This document shows positions 23,586 to 31,399 of a stretch of DNA of 64,000 nt, piece by piece. This DNA is from Marinoscillum pacificum (GTDB lineage: Bacteria > Bacteroidota > Bacteroidia > Cytophagales > Cyclobacteriaceae). The position numbers and the translations under genes are program-made. The notes beneath the pieces were generated by a model. That model ran no database searches and was not told the origin of the DNA. It saw only the letters and a list, made by a program, of their open reading frames with translations. Within the stretch, counting starts at the first letter, position 1. Every line of letters begins with the position of its first letter. Location: the NCBI RefSeq assembly GCF_024714495.1, contig NZ_JAMZMJ010000007.1, forward strand, positions 1-64,000, written 5' to 3'.

Positions 23586-25133
23586 TTATAGCTGTTTAAG
23601 AAGCGTTTTGATGTTTACTTTTTCATCCAAAGTCTTGATCAACTCAGGAATAGAAACACGCTGCTGCTCCATCGTGTCACGCTCACGGATAGTCACCATG
23701 TTGTCTTCCAACGTTTGGTGGTCAACAGTCACGCAGTAAGGAGTACCAATAGCATCTTGTCTTCTGTATCGCTTTCCAATAGCATCTTTCGCATCGTATT
23801 GCGCATTGAAGTCCAGCTTGATCTCTTTCATGATCTCCTCTGCTTTTTCAGGAAGACCATCTTTGTTCAACAATGGAAGAACAGCTACTTTAACCGGAGC
23901 CAAAGCTGCAGGAATCTTCAAGACTGTTCTTTCACTGCCATCTTCCAGCTTTTCTTCCGTATAAGCTGATGACATTACTGCAAGGAACATTCTGTCCAGA
24001 CCAATAGAAGTTTCCAATACATATGGCACATAGCTTTCATTTAAGTCATTATCGAAGAACTGAAGCTTTTTACCAGAGTGCTTTTCATGAGCACTTAAGT
24101 CAAAGTCTGTTCTTGAGTGAATTCCTTCTAGTTCTTTGAAGCCCATTGGGAAGTTAAACTCAATGTCACAAGCTGCATTAGCGTAATGCGCAAGGTTCAG
24201 GTGATCGTGGAAACGGTAGTTCTCTTCACCAAGACCAAGCGCTTTATGCCACTTGATTCTCTTTTCTTTCCAGGTTTCGTACCACTCCATTTCGGTACCT
24301 GGCTTGATGAAGAATTGCATCTCCATTTGTTCAAACTCACGCATTCTGAAAATAAACTGACGTGCGATAATTTCGTTCCGGAAAGCCTTACCTATCTGAG
24401 CGATACCAAATGGCAATCTCATACGGCTTGTTTTCTGCACGTTCAGATAGTTAACGAAAATACCTTGAGCCGTTTCAGGTCTTAAGTAGATTTTACCAGA
24501 TTCATCGGCAACAGAACCCAACTCTGTGCTAAACATCAAGTTGAATTGACGAACATCCGTCCAGTTTCTAGAACCAGAAACAGGATCAGCAATTTCTAAG
24601 TCAACGATCAACTGCTTCAACCCAGCAAGGTCACCAGCTTCGGTAGCAGTCTTCATTCTGTGCTCAATCTCTTCTATCTGACCTTTGTATTTCAATACAC
24701 GGTCATTGGTTGCGACGAATTGACCTTTATCAAATGAGTCACCGAAACGTTTTGCCGCTTTGGTTACTTCTTTGTCAATTTTAGCTTCAATCTTGGCCAT
24801 TGCTTCCTCGATCAAAACATCTGCACGATATCTTTTCTTAGAGTCTTTATTGTCAATCAATGGATCATTGAAGGCATCTACGTGGCCCGATGCTTTCCAG
24901 GTAGTCGGATGCATGAAGATCGCTGCATCGATACCCACAATGTTTTCGTTGAGACGAACCATTGCTTTCCACCAATATTCTTTGATGTTATTCTTTAATT
25001 CAGAACCGTAGGGACCATAATCATACGTCGCTCCAAGTCCATCGTAAATCTCACTAGAAGGGTAAATGAAACCATATTCCTTACAGTGTGAGGCTATATT
25101 TTTAAGTGTAATTTGTTCGCCAGAATTTGCCAT
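23586..25133 (-). CDS. glyS: Glycyl-tRNA synthetase, homodimeric class II type
   Basis: The product is 515 aa, the single-chain alpha2 form rather than the GlyQ/GlyS tetramer. It charges tRNA-Gly. The N-terminus (KNIASHCKEYGFIYPSSEIY) and the YDYGPYGSELKNNIKEYW segment are characteristic. Motif 2 is in IGKAFRNEIIARQFIFRMRE, followed by FEQMEMQFF. Motif 3 is in LETSIGLDRMFLAV. An insert at about 85-185 precedes the core, and the anticodon-binding domain lies at about 400-510 (VAVLPLLNKDGLPEKAEEI). A good -7 element lies within 10 bp of the ATG, hinting at a leaderless mRNA. mtfA follows without a gap. Confidence 0.96.
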   Translation of the reverse strand: MANSGEQITLKNIASHCKEYGFIYPSSEIYDGLGATYDYGPYGSELKNNIKEYWWKAMVRLNENIVGIDAAIFMHPTTWKASGHVDAFNDPLIDNKDSKKRYRADVLIEEAMAKIEAKIDKEVTKAAKRFGDSFDKGQFVATNDRVLKYKGQIEEIEHRMKTATEAGDLAGLKQLIVDLEIADPVSGSRNWTDVRQFNLMFSTELGSVADESGKIYLRPETAQGIFVNYLNVQKTSRMRLPFGIAQIGKAFRNEIIARQFIFRMREFEQMEMQFFIKPGTEMEWYETWKEKRIKWHKALGLGEENYRFHDHLNLAHYANAACDIEFNFPMGFKELEGIHSRTDFDLSAHEKHSGKKLQFFDNDLNESYVPYVLETSIGLDRMFLAVMSSAYTEEKLEDGSERTVLKIPAALAPVKVAVLPLLNKDGLPEKAEEIMKEIKLDFNAQYDAKDAIGKRYRRQDAIGTPYCVTVDHQTLEDNMVTIRERDTMEQQRVSIPELIKTLDEKVNIKTLLKQL

Positions 25134-25138
25134 AGCCG

Positions 25139-25146
25139 CAAAGATA
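25139..25146 (-). promoter_or_regulatory. Putative -7 element for glyS
   Basis: On the minus strand the sequence is TATCTTTG, matching TAnnTTTG. It ends 5 bp before the ATG at 25133, so transcription would begin at or next to the start codon. No TTTG lies at the 19-bp distance, which lowers confidence. Confidence 0.45.
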
Positions 25147-25203
25147 AAATTTTGAGCATCTTTTGGGATGAAAAAACCAAAATTCGATTAGAGTGGATCT
25201 TTC

Positions 25204-27147
25204 TTAGTTATCAAACTTAAACTGGACTTCTTCCAGACTCTTAATGGAGCCAACTACTGTGACTATATCTCTGAGCCTCAAACGAGTGTACCCATGAGTA
25301 ATGATACTCTGTCCGCCACGCATGATGGACAATATAATGACATCACCAGGAAGTCGAAGATCTCGAAGTGTGAGTCCATGAATGTCTGGGTTGAGTATTT
25401 CCACATCTCTGGAATCTTGTCCTTTCTCCATACCCAACAATAATGAAGTGGCCTGTGGAGATCTCACGAAGTGATCTAGCAGACTTACCATGGCCGTGGA
25501 AGGATCTACTACCTTGGCATCCAGTGCCAGGAATTTGTCATAGTTGTATCGGTGATTCAGCCTTACAATAACATCTCGAGTGCCAAAGTGATGGTAAGCC
25601 GTATCACATATTTTGAGGTTTTCTTCGTCCGAAAGCATGGTTACTATTGCTTCAGTCTTATCTGCATTCATGAGGTCAAACTCTTCTTTGCTGAAGTCTT
25701 TTATTCCATAAGTAATGCTGATGCCTTCTGGCTCGTCAATGCTTCCTTGCTGTAATTTGGTGGCAATTTGAACTTCCCACCCATTTTCTCTTAGTTGATT
25801 TGCTAAGGCTACAGACTGACTTTCAAATCCAAATATGATAGCATCTCTAATTCCATCAAACTCCGGAGTTTGTGCTTTGGTCCTGTCTTCACCTAATTGA
25901 TAGATGGCCCATTTGAACAATGGAGGACCTAAGAATTGATTGATAACGATCACAGCAATGATTACTGTTGCAAACTCATCCCCCCAACCTGGGAAAGTAT
26001 CCGCTATTACGGTTGCCAAGCCTAACCCAACACCTGCTTGAGTCACATACGGCATCCAGCCAAGGTGATTTTGTTTCATAGGGTCACCAGCTAAAATTCC
26101 TCCAGTGTAGGCACCCATGATCATGGTAATTATTCTTATGGCAAATAGAATTAAGGCTACTCCAATTACCGAACCGATCACATTAATGGCTAAAGTTGCT
26201 CCTGTGTAAGTAAAGAAAGCTATGTAAATAGGCGTGGCTGTATGTTCTAAAATATTGATGAACTCTGCTCTATACTTGGTGTAGTTGGTTACAAAGAATG
26301 AGGCTAGAATGGACATCAGCAGCGGTTCCATATGAATGCCATGATTGAAGTACTCAAGAGTAAGATCTTTTACGGCATGAGAAAGCAAATAGCTTGAAAA
26401 GCCAACTAACAACACCAACACTGTCTTACCAGGTCGGATAATCTTTAGAGATAGAACAAATTTTAATAACTGGCCGAAGGCATAGAACCCAATCCCAAAT
26501 GAGAGCGCCAGCTCAACTATAATATGAACAATGCTTAATAACTTAAAATCTTCCCCGGCAATCAAGGATTCTCCAACTGCCAGACAGATGGAGAATAAAA
26601 TGATCACAAGAAAATCCTTCACTACTGTTACGCCCATCACCGTCTGTACAAATGGACCTTTGGCGCGGAGTTCATTAATTACCGCAATGGCAGAAGCTGG
26701 AGAACGCGCTACAAATATGGCCGCAGTGATCGTGGAAACAGAGATTTTAGCGGCAGTACTCATTTCTCTCATGTACGGAATGTAGTCTGCGCAGAAGTAT
26801 ACCGCTATGGATCCTACCACAAAAGTCACCACCAGCTGTCCGAAGGTGTTCCACTTGATACTTTTAAATCGGCTTCTGAGTTCTTTGAGGTAGAGCTCAG
26901 CTCCAGCTGCAAATGCAATGAACGCTAGGGCGATCTCATTGATGAATTGTAAGTTGTCTTTCGCGGAGATAGGAATAAGCCCAATAATATGGGGGCCGGA
27001 GATAATTCCTGTGAAAATCAATCCAGTGATCAGTGGCAATCGTATCTTCTGAAAGGACTTGGCAATCTGGTTAGAAGCAAGTGCAATGATCAGAAAACCT
27101 GATAACACTAGAATCAATTCTTTATATGTAGATAGAAATGTTAGCAA
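25204..27147 (-). CDS. CPA2-family cation/proton antiporter with TrkA regulatory domains
   Basis: The product is 647 aa. About residues 1-400 hold 12-13 transmembrane segments of the KefB/NhaA-like fold, including ITGLIFTGIISGPHIIGLIP and IALAFIAFAAGAEL, where CPA2 members have the ion-site region. A TrkA-N Rossmann domain follows (about 425-545), with a degenerate nucleotide loop GFESQS in place of GxGxxG. A TrkA-C domain ends the protein (about 575-640, GLTLRDLRLPGDVIILSI). It probably exchanges K+ or Na+ for protons at the inner membrane. It is divergent from the DUF547 gene and 70 bp downstream of glyS. Confidence 0.9.
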   Translation of the reverse strand: MLTFLSTYKELILVLSGFLIIALASNQIAKSFQKIRLPLITGLIFTGIISGPHIIGLIPISAKDNLQFINEIALAFIAFAAGAELYLKELRSRFKSIKWNTFGQLVVTFVVGSIAVYFCADYIPYMREMSTAAKISVSTITAAIFVARSPASAIAVINELRAKGPFVQTVMGVTVVKDFLVIILFSICLAVGESLIAGEDFKLLSIVHIIVELALSFGIGFYAFGQLLKFVLSLKIIRPGKTVLVLLVGFSSYLLSHAVKDLTLEYFNHGIHMEPLLMSILASFFVTNYTKYRAEFINILEHTATPIYIAFFTYTGATLAINVIGSVIGVALILFAIRIITMIMGAYTGGILAGDPMKQNHLGWMPYVTQAGVGLGLATVIADTFPGWGDEFATVIIAVIVINQFLGPPLFKWAIYQLGEDRTKAQTPEFDGIRDAIIFGFESQSVALANQLRENGWEVQIATKLQQGSIDEPEGISITYGIKDFSKEEFDLMNADKTEAIVTMLSDEENLKICDTAYHHFGTRDVIVRLNHRYNYDKFLALDAKVVDPSTAMVSLLDHFVRSPQATSLLLGMEKGQDSRDVEILNPDIHGLTLRDLRLPGDVIILSIMRGGQSIITHGYTRLRLRDIVTVVGSIKSLEEVQFKFDN

Positions 27148-27333
27148 GCTGACTCTTTAAGCTTAATTAGTTGGTTAATTACAACCGGCATTGTTCTTGC
27201 CCGTTACTTTAGGAATCCAAAAATTAGTCTGTTTTAGGCAATGAGTCACTAGAAATCTTTCAATTCTATTAATAAATGAATAAAATTCTTAATGACACAG
27301 TTCCTGGAACCTTTGAAATTAAACAATATCCTA

Positions 27334-28092
27334 ATGAAATCTATCACGGTTCTTACCTCGATTTTAATACTGCTTAATTGTAGTCCAGTTCAATCCAATA
27401 ACTTGGAAGGCGAGCCTGTTTCCCATGAAATCTTTGATCAGTTACTAAATAAATATGTGGGAAAGAATGGGTTCGTAGATTATAAAGGGTTTCAGAAGGA
27501 GCGAGCAAAGCTGAAGGAATATTTGACATTGCTTCAGAGCACTGCTCCAGGGAAGAGTTGGAGTAAGAATGAGGAAATTGCCTATTGGATCAATGTCTAT
27601 AATGCTTTTACTATTGAGTTAGTCCTCGAGCATTATCCGGTAGAGAGCATTAAGGATATCGGAAGCTCCATTCAGATTCCATTTGTCAATACACCGTGGG
27701 ATATCAAATTTATAGAAATAGGTGGAGAGACTTATGATCTGAACAATGTGGAGCATGGAATTCTCAGAAAGAAATGGAAAGAGCCACGTGTACATTTCGC
27801 TATCAACTGTGCATCTTATTCATGTCCGGTCTTGCGCGAGGAGGCATACACTGCAGAAAAACTCGATGATCAACTCAGTGATCAAGCCAAGCGATTCATC
27901 AATGACGATTTCAGAAATGATATTACTAAAGACAAGGCACAGCTTTCTAAGTTATTCGATTGGTTTGGTGGGGATTTTAAAGCGGTAATGCCCATTAAAG
28001 ACTTTATCAATCAATATGCAGATGTAAAAATTGGAGACAAAACAGATATCTCCTACAAGGAATATGATTGGCGTCTAAACGAGCAGAAATAG
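27334..28092 (+). CDS. DUF547 lipoprotein
   Basis: The product is 252 aa. An ATG 14 codons upstream (27292) is possible, but the one at 27334 starts directly with a lipoprotein signal (MKSITVLTSILILLNC), so I prefer it. The DUF547 domain shows YWINVYNAFTIELVLEHYP, then LNNVEHGILRKKWKEPRVHF and AINCASYSCPVLREEAY. The conserved H, N, C and S residues are suggestive of a cysteine-hydrolase-like site, but no activity is established for the family. It is probably anchored in a membrane facing the periplasm. A clear terminator follows, so it is monocistronic. Confidence 0.87.
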   Translation: MKSITVLTSILILLNCSPVQSNNLEGEPVSHEIFDQLLNKYVGKNGFVDYKGFQKERAKLKEYLTLLQSTAPGKSWSKNEEIAYWINVYNAFTIELVLEHYPVESIKDIGSSIQIPFVNTPWDIKFIEIGGETYDLNNVEHGILRKKWKEPRVHFAINCASYSCPVLREEAYTAEKLDDQLSDQAKRFINDDFRNDITKDKAQLSKLFDWFGGDFKAVMPIKDFINQYADVKIGDKTDISYKEYDWRLNEQK

Positions 28093-28114
28093 GCATTAAG
28101 AGAATGTGATGAAG

Positions 28115-28146
28115 AAAGCCTCAGAATTAAGTTTTGAGGCTTTTTG
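28115..28146 (+). terminator. Intrinsic terminator after the DUF547 gene
   Basis: AAAGCCTCA and TTGAGGCTTTTT form a stem with an AATTAAG-type loop and a T tract. It lies 23 bp after the stop at 28092. Confidence 0.8.
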
Positions 28147-28239
28147 CTTTTTAGTCAACTGAGTAATCGGAAATACGTTGATAATCAGTACCCTAAAGGA
28201 ATAAATTGGAAGATTTTCAAAACACTTCCCTTAGATTGT

Positions 28240-28247
28240 TAATTTTG
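28240..28247 (+). promoter_or_regulatory. Putative -7 element for the acyl-CoA dehydrogenase gene
   Basis: TAATTTTG matches TAnnTTTG and lies 27 bp before the ATG at 28275. No good -33 TTTG is visible. Confidence 0.5.
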
Positions 28248-28274
28248 TAATAACAACATTACCCCAAATTACAA

Positions 28275-29441
28275 ATGATTGAAACAATGACTGAGAGCCC
28301 GCAGACATCACAGCGGGAGGAGAATCAGCGTATGATCGCTGATATGATTCGTGAATTTGCTAAACACGAAATCGAACCGCACAAAATGGAATGGGATGAG
28401 TCCCAGGAATTCCCAATTCATGTATTTAAAAAACTTGGTGAGCTAGGCCTGATGGGTGTGCTCGTTCCACAGGAATATGGAGGTTCAGGTTTCGGCTATC
28501 ATGAATATGTAACAGCCATTATCGAGTTAGGCAGAGTAGATGGATCAATCGGATTGTCTATGGCAGCACATAACAGTTTGTGTACAGGTCACATTCTTCA
28601 ACATGCCAGCGAATCCCAAAAAGCCAAATACTTACCAAAACTTGCTACTGGTGAATGGATAGGTGCATGGGGCCTCACAGAGCCAAATACGGGTTCAGAT
28701 GCAGGTAATATGCGTACTACAGCTGTGAAAGAAGGAAATGAGTGGGTGCTGAATGGAGCTAAAAACTTTATAACTCATGGTATTTCTGGAGATGTAGCTG
28801 TAGTTATTGCTAGAACAGGAGAGCCAGGTAAATCTAGAAATGCATCTGCTTTTATCGTAGAACGTGGTACTCCAGGGTTCAGCGGAGGCAGAAAAGAGAA
28901 TAAGTTGGGAATGCGCTGCTCTGAAACAGCGGAGATGATCTTTGATAATTGCCGTATTCCGCAGGAAAACCTGATAGGAGAAGTGGGAGATGGTTTCGTC
29001 CAGTCTTTGAAAGTATTGGATGGTGGAAGAATCTCCATTGCAGCTTTAGGTTGTGGTATTGCTCAGGGAGCCTTCGATGTATCCGTGCAATATTCTAAAG
29101 AGAGAGAGCAATTTGGGAAACCAATTAGCTCATTCCAGGCTATTTCCTTCAAGCTCGCAGATATGGCCACTAAGCTAGAGGCAGCCAAATTGCTAACTTA
29201 TCAATCTGCAGAGCTGAAAATGCAAGGCAAGCCTATGACAAAAGAGTCAGCTATGGCCAAGTACTATTCTTCAGAAGTAGCAGTAGAGTTAGGAAATGAG
29301 GCGGTGCAGATTTTTGGAGGGTATGGCTATACCAAAGACTACCCAGCAGAGAAGTATTATAGGGATGCTAAGCTGTGTACCATTGGTGAAGGCACCTCCG
29401 AGATACAAAAATTGGTGATTTCCAGAGAAGTATTGAAATAA
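28275..29441 (+). CDS. Acyl-CoA dehydrogenase
   Basis: The product is 388 aa, the normal family size. It oxidises an acyl-CoA to the trans-2-enoyl-CoA using FAD in the cytoplasm. Visible signatures are [20 protein letters not shown] (FAD/substrate loop), [40 protein letters not shown] and [16 protein letters not shown]. The Glu of GEGTSE is at the position of the catalytic base in short-chain and butyryl-CoA dehydrogenases. Chain-length preference cannot be told. It is read alone; rpsU follows with its own promoter. Confidence 0.94.
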   Translation: MIETMTESPQTSQREENQRMIADMIREFAKHEIEPHKMEWDESQEFPIHVFKKLGELGLMGVLVPQEYGGSGFGYHEYVTAIIELGRVDGSIGLSMAAHNSLCTGHILQHASESQKAKYLPKLATGEWIGAWGLTEPNTGSDAGNMRTTAVKEGNEWVLNGAKNFITHGISGDVAVVIARTGEPGKSRNASAFIVERGTPGFSGGRKENKLGMRCSETAEMIFDNCRIPQENLIGEVGDGFVQSLKVLDGGRISIAALGCGIAQGAFDVSVQYSKEREQFGKPISSFQAISFKLADMATKLEAAKLLTYQSAELKMQGKPMTKESAMAKYYSSEVAVELGNEAVQIFGGYGYTKDYPAEKYYRDAKLCTIGEGTSEIQKLVISREVLK

Positions 29442-29444
29442 ATG

Positions 29445-29475
29445 TTTGGGAGGAATAAATTTTCCTTTACTTTTG
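29445..29475 (+). promoter_or_regulatory. rpsU promoter (TTTG-N19-TACTTTTG)
   Basis: TTTG at 29445-29448 and TACTTTTG at 29468-29475 are separated by exactly 19 bp, the optimal Bacteroidota primary-sigma spacing. The start of transcription should be near 29480, giving a 5' leader of about 17 nt before the ATG at 29497. Confidence 0.85.
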
Positions 29476-29496
29476 CAGGCTCAAATACGAAATAAC

Positions 29497-29691
29497 ATGA
29501 TTGTAGTAAACGTAAAAGAAAACGAGTCAATCGATAAGGCGCTTAAAAGATTCAAGAAGAAATTCGAGAAAACCGGAGTTCTTAGAGAATTGAGATCTAG
29601 AACTTATTTTACTAAGCCTTCAGTGGTTAGAAGAACTCAGGTTATTAAGGCTGCGTACCGTCAGCACATGCAAGAGCAGGAAAATAAGTAA
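29497..29691 (+). CDS. rpsU: 30S ribosomal protein S21
   Basis: The product is 64 aa. An upstream in-frame ATG at 29446 lies inside the promoter and is rejected; [20 protein letters not shown] at 29497 is the family start. S21 is a small basic protein of the 30S platform near the anti-Shine-Dalgarno region. In Bacteroidota it helps keep the 16S 3' end occupied, which fits genes here lacking Shine-Dalgarno sequences. It heads the conserved order rpsU-xerC-hpf. Confidence 0.95.
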   Translation: MIVVNVKENESIDKALKRFKKKFEKTGVLRELRSRTYFTKPSVVRRTQVIKAAYRQHMQEQENK

Positions 29692-29762
29692 TCCCAAATT
29701 CGGGAATTATCATATGAAATTATTAAGTTAGTATTTACCCTCTATCGGGTAGATACTGACTT

Positions 29763-30638
29763 ATGGTTGACTCCTTTCTTAAATACCTTCGTTACGAAAA
29801 ACGCTATAGCGAGCATACCCTTACGGCGTACGAGAAGGATTTAGAACAATTCACCCAATTTCTTCAGGGAACCTTCGAGATAGATGATTTGACAGAAGTC
29901 AAGCATCCTCATCTGCGCAGCTGGATTGTAGAGCTAATGGAAGCTGGTATAGCTCCGGGATCTATCAATCGTAAAATTGCTACGCTCAAATCTTATTATA
30001 AATTCTTATTGGCCCGAGAGTTTGTCTCCACCAACCCTACTGGTAGGTTGAAGCCTCTCAAAGTTGAAAAACGACTTCCCTCTTTCGTTAGGGAAAATGA
30101 AATGGTCGTTTTGCTAGATCAAATTGAGTTCAGCGAAGACTTTTTTGGACTCAGAGATCGCGTGATTCTGGAAATGCTGTATGCAACGGGAATTCGTCTC
30201 TCAGAATTAATTGGGCTTAAGGATCTGGATATCAATGAGTATCAAAATTCCATTAAAGTTTTAGGAAAAAGAAATAAAGAAAGGCTTATACCAACCACTG
30301 ATTTTCTCGTTAAACTACTTAGAAACTACCAGCAACAACGAAACAAACAATTCGGTAAAACGGAGTTTCTACTAGTAACAGATAATGGTGATAAGTTGTA
30401 TCCTATGATGGTTTACAGAACAGTTAAAAAGTATTTAGAACAAGTTACTACCATCAGTAAAAAAAGCCCTCACGTTCTGAGGCACACATTTGCAACTCAC
30501 TTATTAAACAAAGGTGCAGAACTAAACGCGGTGAAGGATCTGCTAGGACATACTAGTCTGGCAGCAACCCAAGTTTATACGCACAATTCAATGGAGAAGC
30601 TGAAGTCGGTTTTCGATCAGGCTCATCCAAAAGCATAA
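29763..30638 (+). CDS. xerC: Tyrosine recombinase XerC/XerD
   Basis: The product is 291 aa, the standard Xer length. The N-terminal SAM-like core-binding domain (about 1-85) starts FLKYLRYEKRYSEHTLTAYE. The catalytic domain has the Arg in YATGIRLSELIGL, the Lys in VLGKRNKERLIP, His-x-x-Arg in PHVLRHTFATHLL, the second His in LLGHTSLAATQ and the Tyr in VYTHNS. All catalytic residues are present. It resolves chromosome dimers at dif during division. Position between rpsU and hpf marks it as the housekeeping gene rather than an integrase. Confidence 0.94.
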   Translation: MVDSFLKYLRYEKRYSEHTLTAYEKDLEQFTQFLQGTFEIDDLTEVKHPHLRSWIVELMEAGIAPGSINRKIATLKSYYKFLLAREFVSTNPTGRLKPLKVEKRLPSFVRENEMVVLLDQIEFSEDFFGLRDRVILEMLYATGIRLSELIGLKDLDINEYQNSIKVLGKRNKERLIPTTDFLVKLLRNYQQQRNKQFGKTEFLLVTDNGDKLYPMMVYRTVKKYLEQVTTISKKSPHVLRHTFATHLLNKGAELNAVKDLLGHTSLAATQVYTHNSMEKLKSVFDQAHPKA

Positions 30639-30666
30639 ATGGTTTAATCTTTAAATTTTAAGAATC

Positions 30667-30969
30667 ATGAAATTACAAATGCATTCTATCCACTTTGACG
30701 CAGACCAGAAATTGGTTGATTTTATTCAAAAGAAAGCTAACAAGCTAGATACTTTTTATGATAGAATTATTGACGGAGAAGTATTCATGAGACTAGAAAA
30801 GGATGATGACAGAGAAAATAAAGTACTGGAGATCAAATTGAATATTCCAGGAGGTCAACTTTTTGCTAAAGAGAAGTCTAAGTCTTTCGAGGCAGGAGCC
30901 GATGAGGCTGTGGAGTCCCTAAGACGACAACTGAAAAAACATAAAGAAAAGCTCTTGGCTCATAATTGA
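30667..30969 (+). CDS. hpf: Ribosome hibernation promoting factor, short form (HPF/RaiA)
   Basis: The product is 100 aa, the short HPF type without the C-terminal dimerisation domain. It opens MKLQMHSIHFDADQKLVDFI and has the basic C-terminal helix ESLRRQLKKHKEKL. It binds the 30S subunit in stationary phase and blocks translation by idle ribosomes. It closes the rpsU-xerC-hpf group and is followed by a clear terminator at 30990-31018. Confidence 0.93.
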   Translation: MKLQMHSIHFDADQKLVDFIQKKANKLDTFYDRIIDGEVFMRLEKDDDRENKVLEIKLNIPGGQLFAKEKSKSFEAGADEAVESLRRQLKKHKEKLLAHN

Positions 30970-30989
30970 GCTTAAAGCCAATCACTAAA

Positions 30990-31018
30990 AAGCCGAGAAA
31001 TGTTTCTTGGCTTTTTTT
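30990..31018 (+). terminator. Intrinsic terminator after hpf
   Basis: AAGCCGAGAAA pairs with TTTCTTGGCTT around a TG loop, followed by seven T. It is 20 bp past the hpf stop. Confidence 0.85.
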
Positions 31019-31146
31019 ATGCCTTTGCGTTTATCGGAAGAGGCATGCCAAAAATCGAGAGATCATGACTGCTTATCCAATTGATTAATAATGCAAGCCG
31101 GAATCACTGCATTTTTGAATCATAAACAAGCATAGTTTTTGATGAG

Positions 31147-31234
31147 TGCAATACTTATCTAGCGGTGATTTAAAGTATGGTTGAGAAGCAACCATCGGCT
31201 TAAAGTCGTTCCTCGGGCAAGGAACGACTTTTTT
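31147..31234 (+). ncRNA. Candidate small RNA with two hairpins and a terminator
   Basis: No reading frame fits here, yet a strong Rho-independent terminator (AAGTCGTTCC / GGAACGACTTTTTT, 31204-31234) lies 230 bp after the hpf terminator, so something else must be transcribed into it. A second perfect hairpin, ATGGTTG-AGAAG-CAACCAT, lies at 31177-31195. A loose promoter (TAGTTTTTG at 31133-31141) lies upstream. I do not recognise the sequence as 6S, SRP, tmRNA or a known riboswitch. The 5' end is a guess. Confidence 0.4.
31203..31234 (+). terminator. Strong intrinsic terminator
   Basis: An AAGTCGTTCC arm pairs perfectly with GGAACGACTT over 10 bp around the loop TCGGGCAA, then T6. It ends the putative small RNA. 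Confidence 0.85.
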
Positions 31235-31260
31235 ATTTAAAATATTACAGTGTTCTATTA

Positions 31261-31291
31261 GCCCTTTCAGGTTGTCTGAAGGGGTTTTTTC
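31261..31291 (+). terminator. Second terminator-like hairpin
   Basis: CCCTTTCAG and CTGAAGGGG form a 9-bp stem (one G-T pair at the base) with a GTTGT loop and T6. Two terminators within 90 bp may insulate the TonB receptor gene, or this one may be an attenuator for a longer leader. Confidence 0.7.
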
Positions 31292-31334
31292 TTAATGTTT
31301 TTATGATTTAGATAAGTCTAAAAATAATATGTGA

Positions 31335-31366
31335 TTTGTATAATAAATAATTAAAAATAATCTTTG
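31335..31366 (+). promoter_or_regulatory. Putative promoter of the TonB receptor gene
   Basis: TTTG at 31335-31338, 19 bp, then TAATCTTTG at 31358-31366 (a TA-TTTG gap of 3 instead of 2). Transcription would begin near 31372. This places the candidate start at 31364 inside the promoter and argues for a downstream start. Confidence 0.5.
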
Positions 31367-31399
31367 TCATATATTTCAACAAACTGTATTGTTTTGGTA

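Noticed and set aside
29763-30638. Phage or island integrase
   Set aside because: The gene lies in the conserved rpsU-xerC-hpf order with no att sites or phage genes, so it is the housekeeping Xer recombinase.
31080-31360. Cobalamin riboswitch before the TonB receptor gene
   Set aside because: The receptor could import a corrinoid, but no B12 box or the AGYCAGGAGACC-type core is found.
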